From: an uncultured Bacteroidota bacterium
GTDB taxonomy: Bacteria > Bacteroidota > Bacteroidia > JABEUT01
Direction of reading: 5' to 3'
Assembly (NCBI GenBank): GCA_903863935.1
Contig: CAIPDV010000026.1
Span: 1-64,000 of the forward strand
DNA length: 64,000 bases
In this document: positions 17,357-25,879 of the stretch, piece after piece
Position numbering within the stretch: the stretch's first letter is position 1
How the letters are laid out: the number at the start of each line of letters is the position of its first letter
Notes under the pieces: model-generated
What the model was told of the DNA's origin: nothing
Database searches by the model: none
The model's input: only the letters and a program-made list of their open reading frames with translations
Position numbers and translations under genes: made by a program

Positions 17357-18331
17357 ATGTTAACAGGTAAAGAATTAATATTAGCAACTAAAGATTATGC
17401 AAAGGAGGATCGTGCAAAATCCTGGTATTATGCACTTTCTACGTTGTTTTTCCTTTTAGCAGCACTTGCAGGAACTGTTATTGGCCACTTCTTTTTGGTT
17501 CGTTTGGCTTGCAGTATTCTGGCCGGGTTAATAACCATCCGTATGTTTGTTATTTACCATGATTTTGAGCATCATGCAATACTGAATAAATCGAAAGCCG
17601 CACAAATTATTATGCAGGCTTTTGGTATATATGTAATGGCACCCGAAAGTATCTGGAAACGCTCTCACGATTATCATCATAAGCATAATTCAAAACTTTT
17701 TACCTCAAGCATAGGTTCTTACCAAATTGTGACAAAGGAAAAATTCCAAAGTTTTTCCCGTGCCGAGAAGTATGCTTATTTAGTTTCCCGCCACCCTGTT
17801 ACAATAGCTTTTGGTTATTTTTCCATGTTTATGATTGGTATGGCTATGCAGTCGTATTTAAGCAATCCTAAAAAGCATAGGGATTCTTTAGTTTCTTTAA
17901 TCATTCACCTTCTGTTAAATGTAACTGTCTTCTGGTTCTGCGGATGGGAGGTTTGGTTGCTCACAATCCTCGTTCCATTTTTAACAGGAGACGCCGTGGG
18001 AGCTTATCTCTTTTATGCCCAACACAATTTTCCCGGGGTTACTTTTAATGAATCGGATGGATGGACTTACGAAAAAGCCGCAATGGAATCTTCAAGCTTT
18101 ATGAAGATGAGCAGGGTTATGAATTGGTTTACTGCAAATATCGGGTACCATCATATCCATCATCTCAATGCGCGTATCCCTTTTTATCGCTTGCCGGAAG
18201 TTATGAAGGCAATACCCGAACTTCAACAAGTAAAAAGAACTTCTCTTAGACCCAAAGATATAATTGCCTGTCTCAAATTAAAAGTGTGGGACCCTGAACA
18301 GGGAAAAATGATAGGGCTGCAAAATGTGTAA
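17357..18331 (+). CDS. Membrane fatty acid desaturase
   Basis: 324 residues. The three His boxes that bind the di-iron centre are present: HDFEHHAI (~68), HDYHHKHNS (~109) and YHHIHHLN (~264). Hydrophobic pairs flank them (WYYALSTLFFLLAALAGTVIGHFF; HLLLNVTVFWFCGWEVWLLTILVPFL in parts). It introduces double bonds into acyl chains in the inner membrane, fitting with the lipid acyltransferase gene just upstream. The last codons overlap the next gene by 8 nt. Acyl-lipid versus acyl-CoA specificity cannot be told. Confidence 0.88.
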   Translation: MLTGKELILATKDYAKEDRAKSWYYALSTLFFLLAALAGTVIGHFFLVRLACSILAGLITIRMFVIYHDFEHHAILNKSKAAQIIMQAFGIYVMAPESIWKRSHDYHHKHNSKLFTSSIGSYQIVTKEKFQSFSRAEKYAYLVSRHPVTIAFGYFSMFMIGMAMQSYLSNPKKHRDSLVSLIIHLLLNVTVFWFCGWEVWLLTILVPFLTGDAVGAYLFYAQHNFPGVTFNESDGWTYEKAAMESSSFMKMSRVMNWFTANIGYHHIHHLNARIPFYRLPEVMKAIPELQQVKRTSLRPKDIIACLKLKVWDPEQGKMIGLQNV

Positions 18332-18725
18332 ATCCAATAGCTTCGACTTATTAAAGTGTGTTTTACTTATTTTTATTCTGGGTTTAATGCCTTGTTTCAC
18401 ATTGTCGGCTCAAAGTAATTCTGATTCTGCTAAACAAATTACGAATGATTTTACAAAAGATTCTACCGGTGCTTTAGGGCTTCGCTCCAAGCTTCTGGCT
18501 AAGAATCTTAATAAAGAAATTACTTCTATAGGCTCAATAAATTTTACAGGATACAATCTGAAACAGGTTGAAGGTTTATTTGGAATGCCAAACAAAATTA
18601 CGCTTGATAAAGATGGAAATCCTGATTCTATATCGTATGATGTGAACTGCAAGAAGGGATTTGTATTCTATATTTACTTCCGCAACGGCGGGGCCTATCA
18701 AACGGAATATGTAGATTTGAATTAG
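18324..18725 (+). CDS. Secreted protein of unknown function
   Basis: 133 residues, start overlapping the desaturase end by 8 nt (translational coupling likely). Signal peptide VLLIFILGLMPCFTLSAQ. The mature part contains FTGYNLKQVEGLFGMPNKITLDKDG (in parts), a helix then two strands reminiscent of the small BamE/SmpA-like or 'outer membrane assembly' fold that often carries a VEGLFGMP-type turn, but this is only pattern similarity. Function unknown. Confidence 0.7.
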   Translation: MCKSNSFDLLKCVLLIFILGLMPCFTLSAQSNSDSAKQITNDFTKDSTGALGLRSKLLAKNLNKEITSIGSINFTGYNLKQVEGLFGMPNKITLDKDGNPDSISYDVNCKKGFVFYIYFRNGGAYQTEYVDLN

Positions 18726-18778
18726 TTGTCGTAAGTTTATTAATTCCATTTCCGGATTAATATGATAGCTTTATACCT

Positions 18779-19333
18779 GTGAAATTCTTGAGATATTCTT
18801 TAGGTGCATTTTTAATATTTGCGCTTATGGCTTTTGTTCCATCAAACAAAAGTTATAAAAAGCATCACGCTTTCCAGAATACGATTTCGATTCATGATAA
18901 CCAATATGATTGTGGTAACTCAATGGAATATACAATAACTGATTCCACTATTTATATTGATAATTATTCGGAAGAAGCCGAAATGAACGATTCAGATTAT
19001 GTACCTGAACCGATGCTCGATATGAAATTTAGTATAACGCAAATACATACTCTTGAAAATTTTATGGAGCATTTTTCTTTCTACTCTTTAACAACCGAAT
19101 ATATTTCAGGTGCAAAGAAGCCCTGTGATTCACTAAGGCAAATTTATATTGAAATAAACTGGAATGGGAAAAGGAAAAATATTCAAATTGAAGATTGTTA
19201 CAATAATAATATAGGAATGTTATTTGACGAGATTAACATGTTAATTCCGGAAATATACGCCAAGCAACCTTTATATAATGCCGATTTGCTTAAATTTGAT
19301 TATAGTCCGGAACAGTTTCAATGTCAAAAATAA
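18779..19333 (+). CDS. Secreted protein of unknown function, GTG start
   Basis: 184 residues from a GTG at 18779, selected because it begins the signal peptide (MKFLRYSLGAFLIFALMAFVPS). The mature part is acidic and has no recognised motif; Cys residues at DCGN, KPCD and EDCYN could form disulfides. It ends 6 nt before the next gene, so the two are probably co-transcribed. Function unknown. Confidence 0.7.
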   Translation: MKFLRYSLGAFLIFALMAFVPSNKSYKKHHAFQNTISIHDNQYDCGNSMEYTITDSTIYIDNYSEEAEMNDSDYVPEPMLDMKFSITQIHTLENFMEHFSFYSLTTEYISGAKKPCDSLRQIYIEINWNGKRKNIQIEDCYNNNIGMLFDEINMLIPEIYAKQPLYNADLLKFDYSPEQFQCQK

Positions 19334-19339
19334 ATTGTC

Positions 19340-21583
19340 ATGAGGAATAAATTTTTACTTTTTATAGGTTTTATTCTTTTCGGCTCTTTCTTAAAAGCAC
19401 AAACCAATCTTCCCCTCACAAGAAATATGGTTGTTGCAAGCAACGCCAACATTAAAATTTTGGGCGGTCATTATCTTCTTGGAGACAGCAACTACAAAGG
19501 GACTATCATTATTAAGAATGATACCAATGTTGTAGTTGATGGAGACAGTGTATTCGCCTCAGGCAAGGATAGTATGGGTTTTCTTGTATATATACATAAC
19601 TCAAGAAAAATCACTATCAAGAATTTTTGGTCGGCGAAAAGTTATTTCTATGCCATTCACGCTGATAGTTCTACCGATATCACGATTGAAAATTGTAATT
19701 TCTCAATGAATAGAAAAGATACCATTGGCTGGTTAAATATATGGATGGATGAAAGTGGTTCAGATGGAGGTGGAGTATGTCTAAGCCATTGCGGCAAATC
19801 GACCATCATGAATGATACCATGCAAAATGAAAATGACGGAGTGGCTATGTATGATTGCTACCAAATGAATGTGCATGACAACATACTTTCTTGGAACACT
19901 GCTTATGGAATAAAAATGTTCAAGACCGATTCGTCAACTATTACAAATAATAATTGCAGTCATGCAAATCGCTATACAAACCCCAGCGATTGCGGAGCAA
20001 TACTGCTTTATTTTGCAAAAAATAATTCGATAATGCATTGCGATTTTTCTTACGGCGGTGATGGCATATTCACCAATGCAAATATTAATAATCCGAATTC
20101 TATTGCTGATTTCCACGACAATAATTATTTCGCTTATAATTATTGTTCATACTCACCAAACAATGCAATTGAAAGTGTATTCACAGATGGAAATACTTTC
20201 AAACACAATACTGCATCATTCAGTAATTATGGCCTCTGGGGCGGATATGCAATACATTCAATAATTGATAGCAATATATTTGCAAATAATTTTCAGGATG
20301 GAGTTGCCATCGAACATGGGTTGTACAACATTATAAGCAATGATTCAATTTATGCTAATGGCTCAGTAGGAACTGATTTCTGGGCTAACCCTCCCGCCAT
20401 TTCAGGGTATCCGGCGCGTCTCTCACGCCATGAAAAAGTAATTGGAAATTATTTTACCGGCAATAGAACAAGTATTGAAATGGAAAATACGGATACATCA
20501 TTTGTTGCAAATAATTTTCTTGACAGAAATTCATTGGGAATACAATTTGACAGCACTTGTTTAAATGATTCTATACATGGTAATCGGTTTTTAATGAATG
20601 TATCGTATAATATCAGGAATAACAGCACACAGAATATTCAGGCTCAGAATAATGATTACTCCACTACAGATACCAACGTAATCACTTGCAAAATTTATGA
20701 CAAGTTCGACAGTGCAAAAGCGGGGTATGTTTTCTGGAATCCATATACTATTTCAGCAGGAACGGTTTTTCAATATTCCCCTCCGGCAGATTTATGCGAA
20801 CCCAATATTGCAGCCTGGGGAAAGTTTGTACAGGATGGGCAGCCAACTACTTTGAGTTGGGATTATTCGACCTTTGTTGCCGGAACTGCTTCTCTGAAAT
20901 GTTTTACCAGTAGCGGCTTCCGGGTGCAACTACATTACTATCCAGCAAATGACAGCATCGCTTCATGGAACTTAACGGGGGTAACAGATATTCTAATTTC
21001 ATTTAAAGCACAAGACACAAATATTTATGGTTACCAGCAACAGGCTGTACGAATTGGTGATGATTGCGGAAATTATTTTGAATACGATAATCCCGCAGAC
21101 ACAGTTTTTCATACCAACTGGCATACTTATGATATTCCAATTGCGGGTAATGCAGCATGGGTGAAGACAACCGTTGGTAATCCTACCATGTCTGACATCA
21201 CTTACGCGGAAGCAATTGGCGATACCTGGGGATATGGCTTCACCCTATGGGTTGACGGGTTCTCATTTTATCCACAGCCAATCTCAACCTCTGTAAATAA
21301 AGTGCTAGAGAAAAGTGAGAATGTGAAAACTTATCCGAATCCGAATAATGGGAAATTCAATGTTATTTATCATTCTGATCCGCCGGTTGGCGGAGAAGAA
21401 TCTCTTCCTGAACTAGAAGTATATAATGTTTTAGGGAAAAAAGTGTTGACTGAGATACTTCGATTCACTCAGGATGAGAATGCTATAGATATTTCAAATC
21501 AGCCTGCCGGAATTTACTTTTACAAAGTAATAACCCAAACCGGAAATATTCTTGGCAGCGGCAAATTTGTGATAGAACGTTAG
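19340..21583 (+). CDS. T9SS-exported right-handed beta-helix protein
   Basis: 747 residues. Signal peptide ends near FLKAQ. Residues ~30-460 contain many parallel beta-helix turns (ITIENCNFSMN, STITNNNCSHAN, NNAIESVFTDGNTFKHNTAS in part, SIIDSNIFANN, NYFTGNRTSIEMENTD), as in NosD/pectate-lyase-like proteins that bind or cleave polysaccharide. A beta-sandwich-like region (WGKFVQDGQPTTLSW to LWVDGFSFYP) follows. The last ~90 residues are a type A T9SS sorting domain (TYPNPNNGKFNV to GSGKFVIER). That domain has two unusual insertions encoded by palindromic repeat DNA (21379-21394 and 21451-21478). Substrate unknown. Confidence 0.87.
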   Translation: MRNKFLLFIGFILFGSFLKAQTNLPLTRNMVVASNANIKILGGHYLLGDSNYKGTIIIKNDTNVVVDGDSVFASGKDSMGFLVYIHNSRKITIKNFWSAKSYFYAIHADSSTDITIENCNFSMNRKDTIGWLNIWMDESGSDGGGVCLSHCGKSTIMNDTMQNENDGVAMYDCYQMNVHDNILSWNTAYGIKMFKTDSSTITNNNCSHANRYTNPSDCGAILLYFAKNNSIMHCDFSYGGDGIFTNANINNPNSIADFHDNNYFAYNYCSYSPNNAIESVFTDGNTFKHNTASFSNYGLWGGYAIHSIIDSNIFANNFQDGVAIEHGLYNIISNDSIYANGSVGTDFWANPPAISGYPARLSRHEKVIGNYFTGNRTSIEMENTDTSFVANNFLDRNSLGIQFDSTCLNDSIHGNRFLMNVSYNIRNNSTQNIQAQNNDYSTTDTNVITCKIYDKFDSAKAGYVFWNPYTISAGTVFQYSPPADLCEPNIAAWGKFVQDGQPTTLSWDYSTFVAGTASLKCFTSSGFRVQLHYYPANDSIASWNLTGVTDILISFKAQDTNIYGYQQQAVRIGDDCGNYFEYDNPADTVFHTNWHTYDIPIAGNAAWVKTTVGNPTMSDITYAEAIGDTWGYGFTLWVDGFSFYPQPISTSVNKVLEKSENVKTYPNPNNGKFNVIYHSDPPVGGEESLPELEVYNVLGKKVLTEILRFTQDENAIDISNQPAGIYFYKVITQTGNILGSGKFVIER
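21379..21394 (+). repeat. 16-nt palindrome inside T9SS domain coding sequence
   Basis: TCCGCC-GGTT-GGCGGA forms a perfect 6-bp stem with a 4-nt loop. It encodes the DPPVGGE insertion in the sorting domain, at a place where the T9SS protein at 46-1845 has no such segment. Confidence 0.65.
21451..21478 (+). repeat. REP-like segment inside T9SS domain coding sequence
   Basis: Reads GAGATACTTCGATTCACTCAGGATGA in two halves that pair imperfectly. It resembles the repeat at 61915-61947 in opposite orientation and sits at the matching place of the sorting domain (ILRFTQDENAIDIS). Confidence 0.5.
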
Positions 21584-21600
21584 AAATTGTAAATACTTTT

Positions 21601-21608
21601 TATATTTG
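21601..21608 (+). promoter_or_regulatory. Promoter -7 box TATATTTG
   Basis: TAnnTTTG match 19 nt before the adenylate cyclase start codon. Confidence 0.55.
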
Positions 21609-21627
21609 TTCTTATAATTACACACCC

Positions 21628-23577
21628 ATGAATTATAAGAGATTGCTTTTTACCGGATTGATAGCCGCTACAGGTTTTTCATTACAGGCACAAAAACATG
21701 AAATGGATTCCATTTATAAAGTGCTTAGTACAGAAAAAGAAGATACCAATAAGGTAAAAACTCTAATTTCAATCAGTGTAAGCAATTGGGTCAAATTGAG
21801 GTACGATTCATCTATAAAATACGCGAATAACGCCACCACCCTCGCCGATAAAATAGGCTATGCCAAAGGCAAGGGAAATGCTTTAATGATGCTCGGAAAT
21901 AATTATAAGGACGAGGCAAAATTCAATGATGCATTAAATTACTATACCCAAAGTCTTGATGTTTTCATGAAAATGGGTGATAAACTAGGCACGGCGCGCG
22001 ACTATGGAAATCTTGGGATTACTTATGAAAGTACCGGTAATTATTCAAAAGCCGTTGAATGTTATTTTAATGCTTTAGGAATATTCAAAGATCTTAAAAA
22101 TGAAGATGGGGAGGCCAAATGTCACCAGAACATGGGCAATGCATACATCTTTCTGGGCGAATTCTCCAAATCAATGGAAAACTACAATAGTGCATTATCT
22201 ATTTTTCAGAAAACGGGCGACAGCGGCGGAATTTCTGATTCCTATCAAAATTTGGCACATATTTATTATCAGCAACATGATACGGCAAAATCGCTTGATT
22301 ATTATTCCCGTTCCTTAGCTATCAGCCTTCATATTGGCGACAGTGAAAGTGCTGCACATGTGCTGGGTAACCTTGCAAATATTTATACCGACCTCCGTAA
22401 ATTCGATAAAGCAATGGAATATGCAATTACTGCATTAAACATAACCAAAAAAATTGGTGAATTGCCCGAATATGGTTTTGATCTGGAAACGGTTGGATAT
22501 ATCTATCAGGGGCAAAAAAAATATGATAAAGCAATGATCTATTTTGATTCTGCTTTAAGTGTAGCACTTACCACCGGAGATAAAGAACGGGCAGAAGATA
22601 TTTTTAAAGGCGTCTCAATACTCGATAGTGCCAAAGGTGATTTTAAATCGGCATGGAAGGATTACAAGAATTATATCCGTTACCGCGACAGTCTTATAAA
22701 TCAGGCCACTATTAAAAGGACCACACAATCGGAAATGAATTATGATTTCAACCGGAAAACAGATTCTACAAAAGCCGTTCAGGACAAAATAAATGCTGTG
22801 AACGAGAAAGAATCGCAACGGCAGAAAGTAATACGGAATGCATTCATTGGTGGCTTTGGACTGGCATTTCTGGCATCAGGATTATTTTTCTTTCAGCGCA
22901 GGAAAATTTCAAAAGAGAAAAAACGCAGCGATGAGTTACTACTGAATATTCTTCCGGAAGAAACAGCAGAAGAATTAAAAGCAACAGGCTCCGCCAAAGC
23001 GAAAAGTTTTGATATGGTATCCGTGATGTTCACCGATTTCAAAGACTTTACAAAAATTGCCGAAAAGCTTTCTCCGGAAGATCTGGTAGCTGAGTTGCAT
23101 ACTATTTTTCAAGCCTTTGATACTATAATTCAAAAACATAATATTGAAAAAATTAAAACCATCGGCGATAGTTATATGGCAGCAGGCGGGCTTCCTGCTC
23201 CCAATAATACCCATGCCAAAGATGTTGTAAATGCTGCGTTGGAAATTCAGCAATTCATGTTACGCCACAACAACCAGCGTGCAACTGAGAACAAACCGAT
23301 TTTTGAAGCGAGAATTGGAATCAATTCAGGCCCTGTTGTTGCAGGTATTGTAGGAATAAAGAAGTTTGCATATGATATTTGGGGCGATACCGTTAATCTT
23401 GCATCCCGCGTGGAATCAAACGGAGAGCCCGGTAGAGTAAACATAAGCGGAAGTACCTATGAGCTGGTGAAAAATAATTTCAAATGTATTCACCGTGGAA
23501 AAATACATGCTAAAAATAAAGGAGAGGTGGATATGTATTTTGTTGAAGAAAATCAGGCCGGGGAAATAACAGTATAA
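21628..23577 (+). CDS. TPR-sensor class III adenylate cyclase
   Basis: 649 residues: signal peptide (SLQAQ), TPR repeats ~60-370 in the periplasm (AKFNDALNYYTQSLDVF, NYSKAVECYFNALGIF, KYDKAMIYFDSALSV), one membrane helix ~407-425 (IGGFGLAFLASGLFFF), then a cytoplasmic class III cyclase domain ~450-645. Metal-binding Asp470 (FTDFKDF) and Asp514 (GDSY) are kept. Lys510 and Asp583 are the pair that selects ATP over GTP, and NLASR supplies the Asn and Arg of the transition state. It should make cAMP in response to a signal sensed by the TPR region. It forms a single-gene unit with its own promoter. Confidence 0.9.
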   Translation: MNYKRLLFTGLIAATGFSLQAQKHEMDSIYKVLSTEKEDTNKVKTLISISVSNWVKLRYDSSIKYANNATTLADKIGYAKGKGNALMMLGNNYKDEAKFNDALNYYTQSLDVFMKMGDKLGTARDYGNLGITYESTGNYSKAVECYFNALGIFKDLKNEDGEAKCHQNMGNAYIFLGEFSKSMENYNSALSIFQKTGDSGGISDSYQNLAHIYYQQHDTAKSLDYYSRSLAISLHIGDSESAAHVLGNLANIYTDLRKFDKAMEYAITALNITKKIGELPEYGFDLETVGYIYQGQKKYDKAMIYFDSALSVALTTGDKERAEDIFKGVSILDSAKGDFKSAWKDYKNYIRYRDSLINQATIKRTTQSEMNYDFNRKTDSTKAVQDKINAVNEKESQRQKVIRNAFIGGFGLAFLASGLFFFQRRKISKEKKRSDELLLNILPEETAEELKATGSAKAKSFDMVSVMFTDFKDFTKIAEKLSPEDLVAELHTIFQAFDTIIQKHNIEKIKTIGDSYMAAGGLPAPNNTHAKDVVNAALEIQQFMLRHNNQRATENKPIFEARIGINSGPVVAGIVGIKKFAYDIWGDTVNLASRVESNGEPGRVNISGSTYELVKNNFKCIHRGKIHAKNKGEVDMYFVEENQAGEITV

Positions 23578-23585
23578 CCAATTTC

Positions 23586-24857
23586 TCAGGTTTCTCGCTT
23601 TTTCTTTTTTGCAGCAGGAAACAATACATTATTTAAAATGAGCCTGTATCCCGGCGAATTCGGGTGGAGGGAAAGATCTGTAGGCGGATCTCCAACACGG
23701 TGCTGGTAGCATTCCGGATCATGTCCACCATAAAATGTCCATGTGCCTTTTCCAAAATCTCCGTGAATATATTTCGCTTCATTAGCCCCTTTATTTTCCC
23801 CCATTATTGTAGCTGAAGTTTTAATGAAACGCTCATCAAATGCAGTTGTTTGTCCGTAAAAACCTTTGATCACTTTAGTATGATCCTGGCAAAGCATGGT
23901 TGGTACCGGGTCCCATTTAGCCGAAAAATCAAACAAAGTGAAAAAATCATTTTCCTGTGTGAGCCCATATTTCTGAGCGCGGGTTAAGGAAACATCAATA
24001 TCCGATTTTGCGTAATCATACGGATTCAGGCTCACAGCAAATCCTTTAAATGCAAAACAATTTTCGAAGTTTAATTTTTTATTGCAATCCAGGTCTGCAG
24101 GGTCGCCATCAAACGGAGTCTGACAAATGTCAATACCATCGGCGGCCAATGCAATATCGTATGAATCGGGAGCGGAACACATGGCAAAAAGAAATCCGCC
24201 GCCGGAAACAAACTCACGTATTTTTTTTGTCACAGCCAATTTCATTTGCGATACTTTCTGAAATCCGTTCTTTTGCGCAACAGCTTCCTGGGCTTTCACA
24301 TCTTCCCTGTACCATGAAGCATTCTGATAGGCTCCCCAAAATTTTCCATATTGCCCGGTGAAGTCTTCGTGATGCAAATGAAGCCAGTCATATTTTGGCA
24401 AAACACCATTTAAAATTTCTTCATCATAAATTATGTCGTATGGTATTTCTGCATAGGTTAAAGCAAGTGTAACAGCATCATCCCAGGGCAGTTTATTTTT
24501 CGGAGAATAAACAGCAATCCGCGGAGCTTTCTCGAGTTTCACGGCATCCATATTCACCTCCGGATTGCTTAACTGTTGTATGATGGCAGCTTCCTGCTCA
24601 TCTGCAATTAATTCAAATTTTACGTTACGTATCTTACATGCTTCTTGCAGAACTTGAGCATCGGGAATAGCAAAACTTCCTCCGCGGTAATTCAGAAACC
24701 ACTCGACCGTGGCACCTTCTTTCAATGCCATATAGGCGATACCATATGCTTTCAGGCACTGGGTCTGGGTTTCATCCATAGGGATGAAAATGTATGTTGC
24801 ATTCGCACTCGATAAAGTGAATAACGCAACTAGAATTAAAAACAATCTTTTTATCAT
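23586..24857 (-). CDS. Conserved secreted Bacteroidota protein, function unknown
   Basis: 423 residues; signal peptide MIKRLFLILVALFTLSSANA. The start IFIPMDETQTQCLKAYGIAYMAL and the block LNYRGGSFAIPDAQ are strongly conserved in a Bacteroidota family often labelled 'asparagine synthetase B', a name I cannot support because no synthetase or PPi-loop motif is present. The central VSGGGFLFAMCSAPDSYDIALAADGID (in parts) looks like a class I amidotransferase-like fold with Cys in FAMCS, and HGDFGKGTWTFYGGHDPE suggests a periplasmic binding or hydrolase function. It lies 6 nt downstream of the short DnaB paralog on the same strand. Confidence 0.75.
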   Translation of the reverse strand: MIKRLFLILVALFTLSSANATYIFIPMDETQTQCLKAYGIAYMALKEGATVEWFLNYRGGSFAIPDAQVLQEACKIRNVKFELIADEQEAAIIQQLSNPEVNMDAVKLEKAPRIAVYSPKNKLPWDDAVTLALTYAEIPYDIIYDEEILNGVLPKYDWLHLHHEDFTGQYGKFWGAYQNASWYREDVKAQEAVAQKNGFQKVSQMKLAVTKKIREFVSGGGFLFAMCSAPDSYDIALAADGIDICQTPFDGDPADLDCNKKLNFENCFAFKGFAVSLNPYDYAKSDIDVSLTRAQKYGLTQENDFFTLFDFSAKWDPVPTMLCQDHTKVIKGFYGQTTAFDERFIKTSATIMGENKGANEAKYIHGDFGKGTWTFYGGHDPECYQHRVGDPPTDLSLHPNSPGYRLILNNVLFPAAKKKKRET

Positions 24858-24863
24858 GGCCGT

Positions 24864-25853
24864 TTAAAACGGACCTTCTTCTTCTATATCATTCATTTTT
24901 GCCCCCCGAGTAATTGTTTTCGGTTCGTCTACTTCATAATTATGATAGTCGCTCAAAGAAGGTTCGTCCACAAATTTAGCAAATTCTTTCTGGAATCGTA
25001 ATTGAACACTATCTAACGGGCCATTTCTATGCTTTGCAATGATAATTTCTGCAGTGCCGGGAATATTTTCAGGGTCCTGCATATCGTAATAATCTTCACG
25101 ATAAACGAATAATACCAAATCTGCATCTTGTTCTAATGCACCCGAATCACGTAAATCAGACAATTGCGGGCGTTTTGAACCACCTCTTTGCTCAACAGAT
25201 CTAGATAACTGGGACAAAGCTATTATAGGAATATTCAATTCTTTTGCCAGGCATTTTAATGTCCTAGAAATAAGACTAATTTCTTGCTCTCTGTTATCCT
25301 TGCTTTTACCCAAAATCATTAATTGCAAATAATCAATTACAATCATTTGTATTTTGTGCTTTTCATGCATTTCTTTTGACCTCTTTACTAACTCATCAAG
25401 CGAAAGACCAGGAGTATCGTCAATATAAATTGGAGTATCTGAGAGTTTTGCAATCTTCGACGTAAGCTGTTCGAATTCATAATCCATTAAATCTCCTTTC
25501 CTTAATTTACTAATGGAAAGTTCAGTTTCGCTTGAAATCAGGCGTTGTGAAAGTTGGAGATTTGACATTTCGAGAGAGAAAATTGCAACTGGATTCCCAA
25601 AATCAACAGCGGCATTGCGAGCGAGCGTTATAGCAAGAGCTGTTTTTCCCATACTTGGGCGTCCAGCTAGTATAATAAAGTCCGAGGCTTGCCATCCTGA
25701 AGTAAGTCTGTCCAGAAATACGAAGCTACTTGGTACACCGGTCAACCCGTTACCAATGTTCCTCGCATCCTCCATATGTTTAACAGCATTATGTATTAAA
25801 CTTCCTGCAATTGCAAAATTTCCTTTGCTGGTTTTTTCATTTTTATTTTGCAT
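24864..25853 (-). CDS. DnaB-like helicase paralog lacking N-terminal domain
   Basis: 329 residues, corresponding to the C-terminal RecA-like ATPase of DnaB. Walker A GRPSMGKT, Walker B MIVIDYLQLM, the arginine-finger region and the RGGSKRPQLSDLRDSG loop are present. The ~150-residue N-terminal domain that binds primase and forms the ring collar is absent; the protein begins just before the linker helix (GSLIHNAVKHMEDARNIG). It lies directly downstream of full dnaB as a tandem duplicate. The last ~240 nt are nearly identical to those of dnaB while the middle has many synonymous differences. It could be an inactive relic, a regulator of DnaB, or a KaiC-like ATPase. Confidence 0.8.
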   Translation of the reverse strand: MQNKNEKTSKGNFAIAGSLIHNAVKHMEDARNIGNGLTGVPSSFVFLDRLTSGWQASDFIILAGRPSMGKTALAITLARNAAVDFGNPVAIFSLEMSNLQLSQRLISSETELSISKLRKGDLMDYEFEQLTSKIAKLSDTPIYIDDTPGLSLDELVKRSKEMHEKHKIQMIVIDYLQLMILGKSKDNREQEISLISRTLKCLAKELNIPIIALSQLSRSVEQRGGSKRPQLSDLRDSGALEQDADLVLFVYREDYYDMQDPENIPGTAEIIIAKHRNGPLDSVQLRFQKEFAKFVDEPSLSDYHNYEVDEPKTITRGAKMNDIEEEGPF

Positions 25854-25879
25854 ACGAACAAGTATTTAAAAGTGATTTA

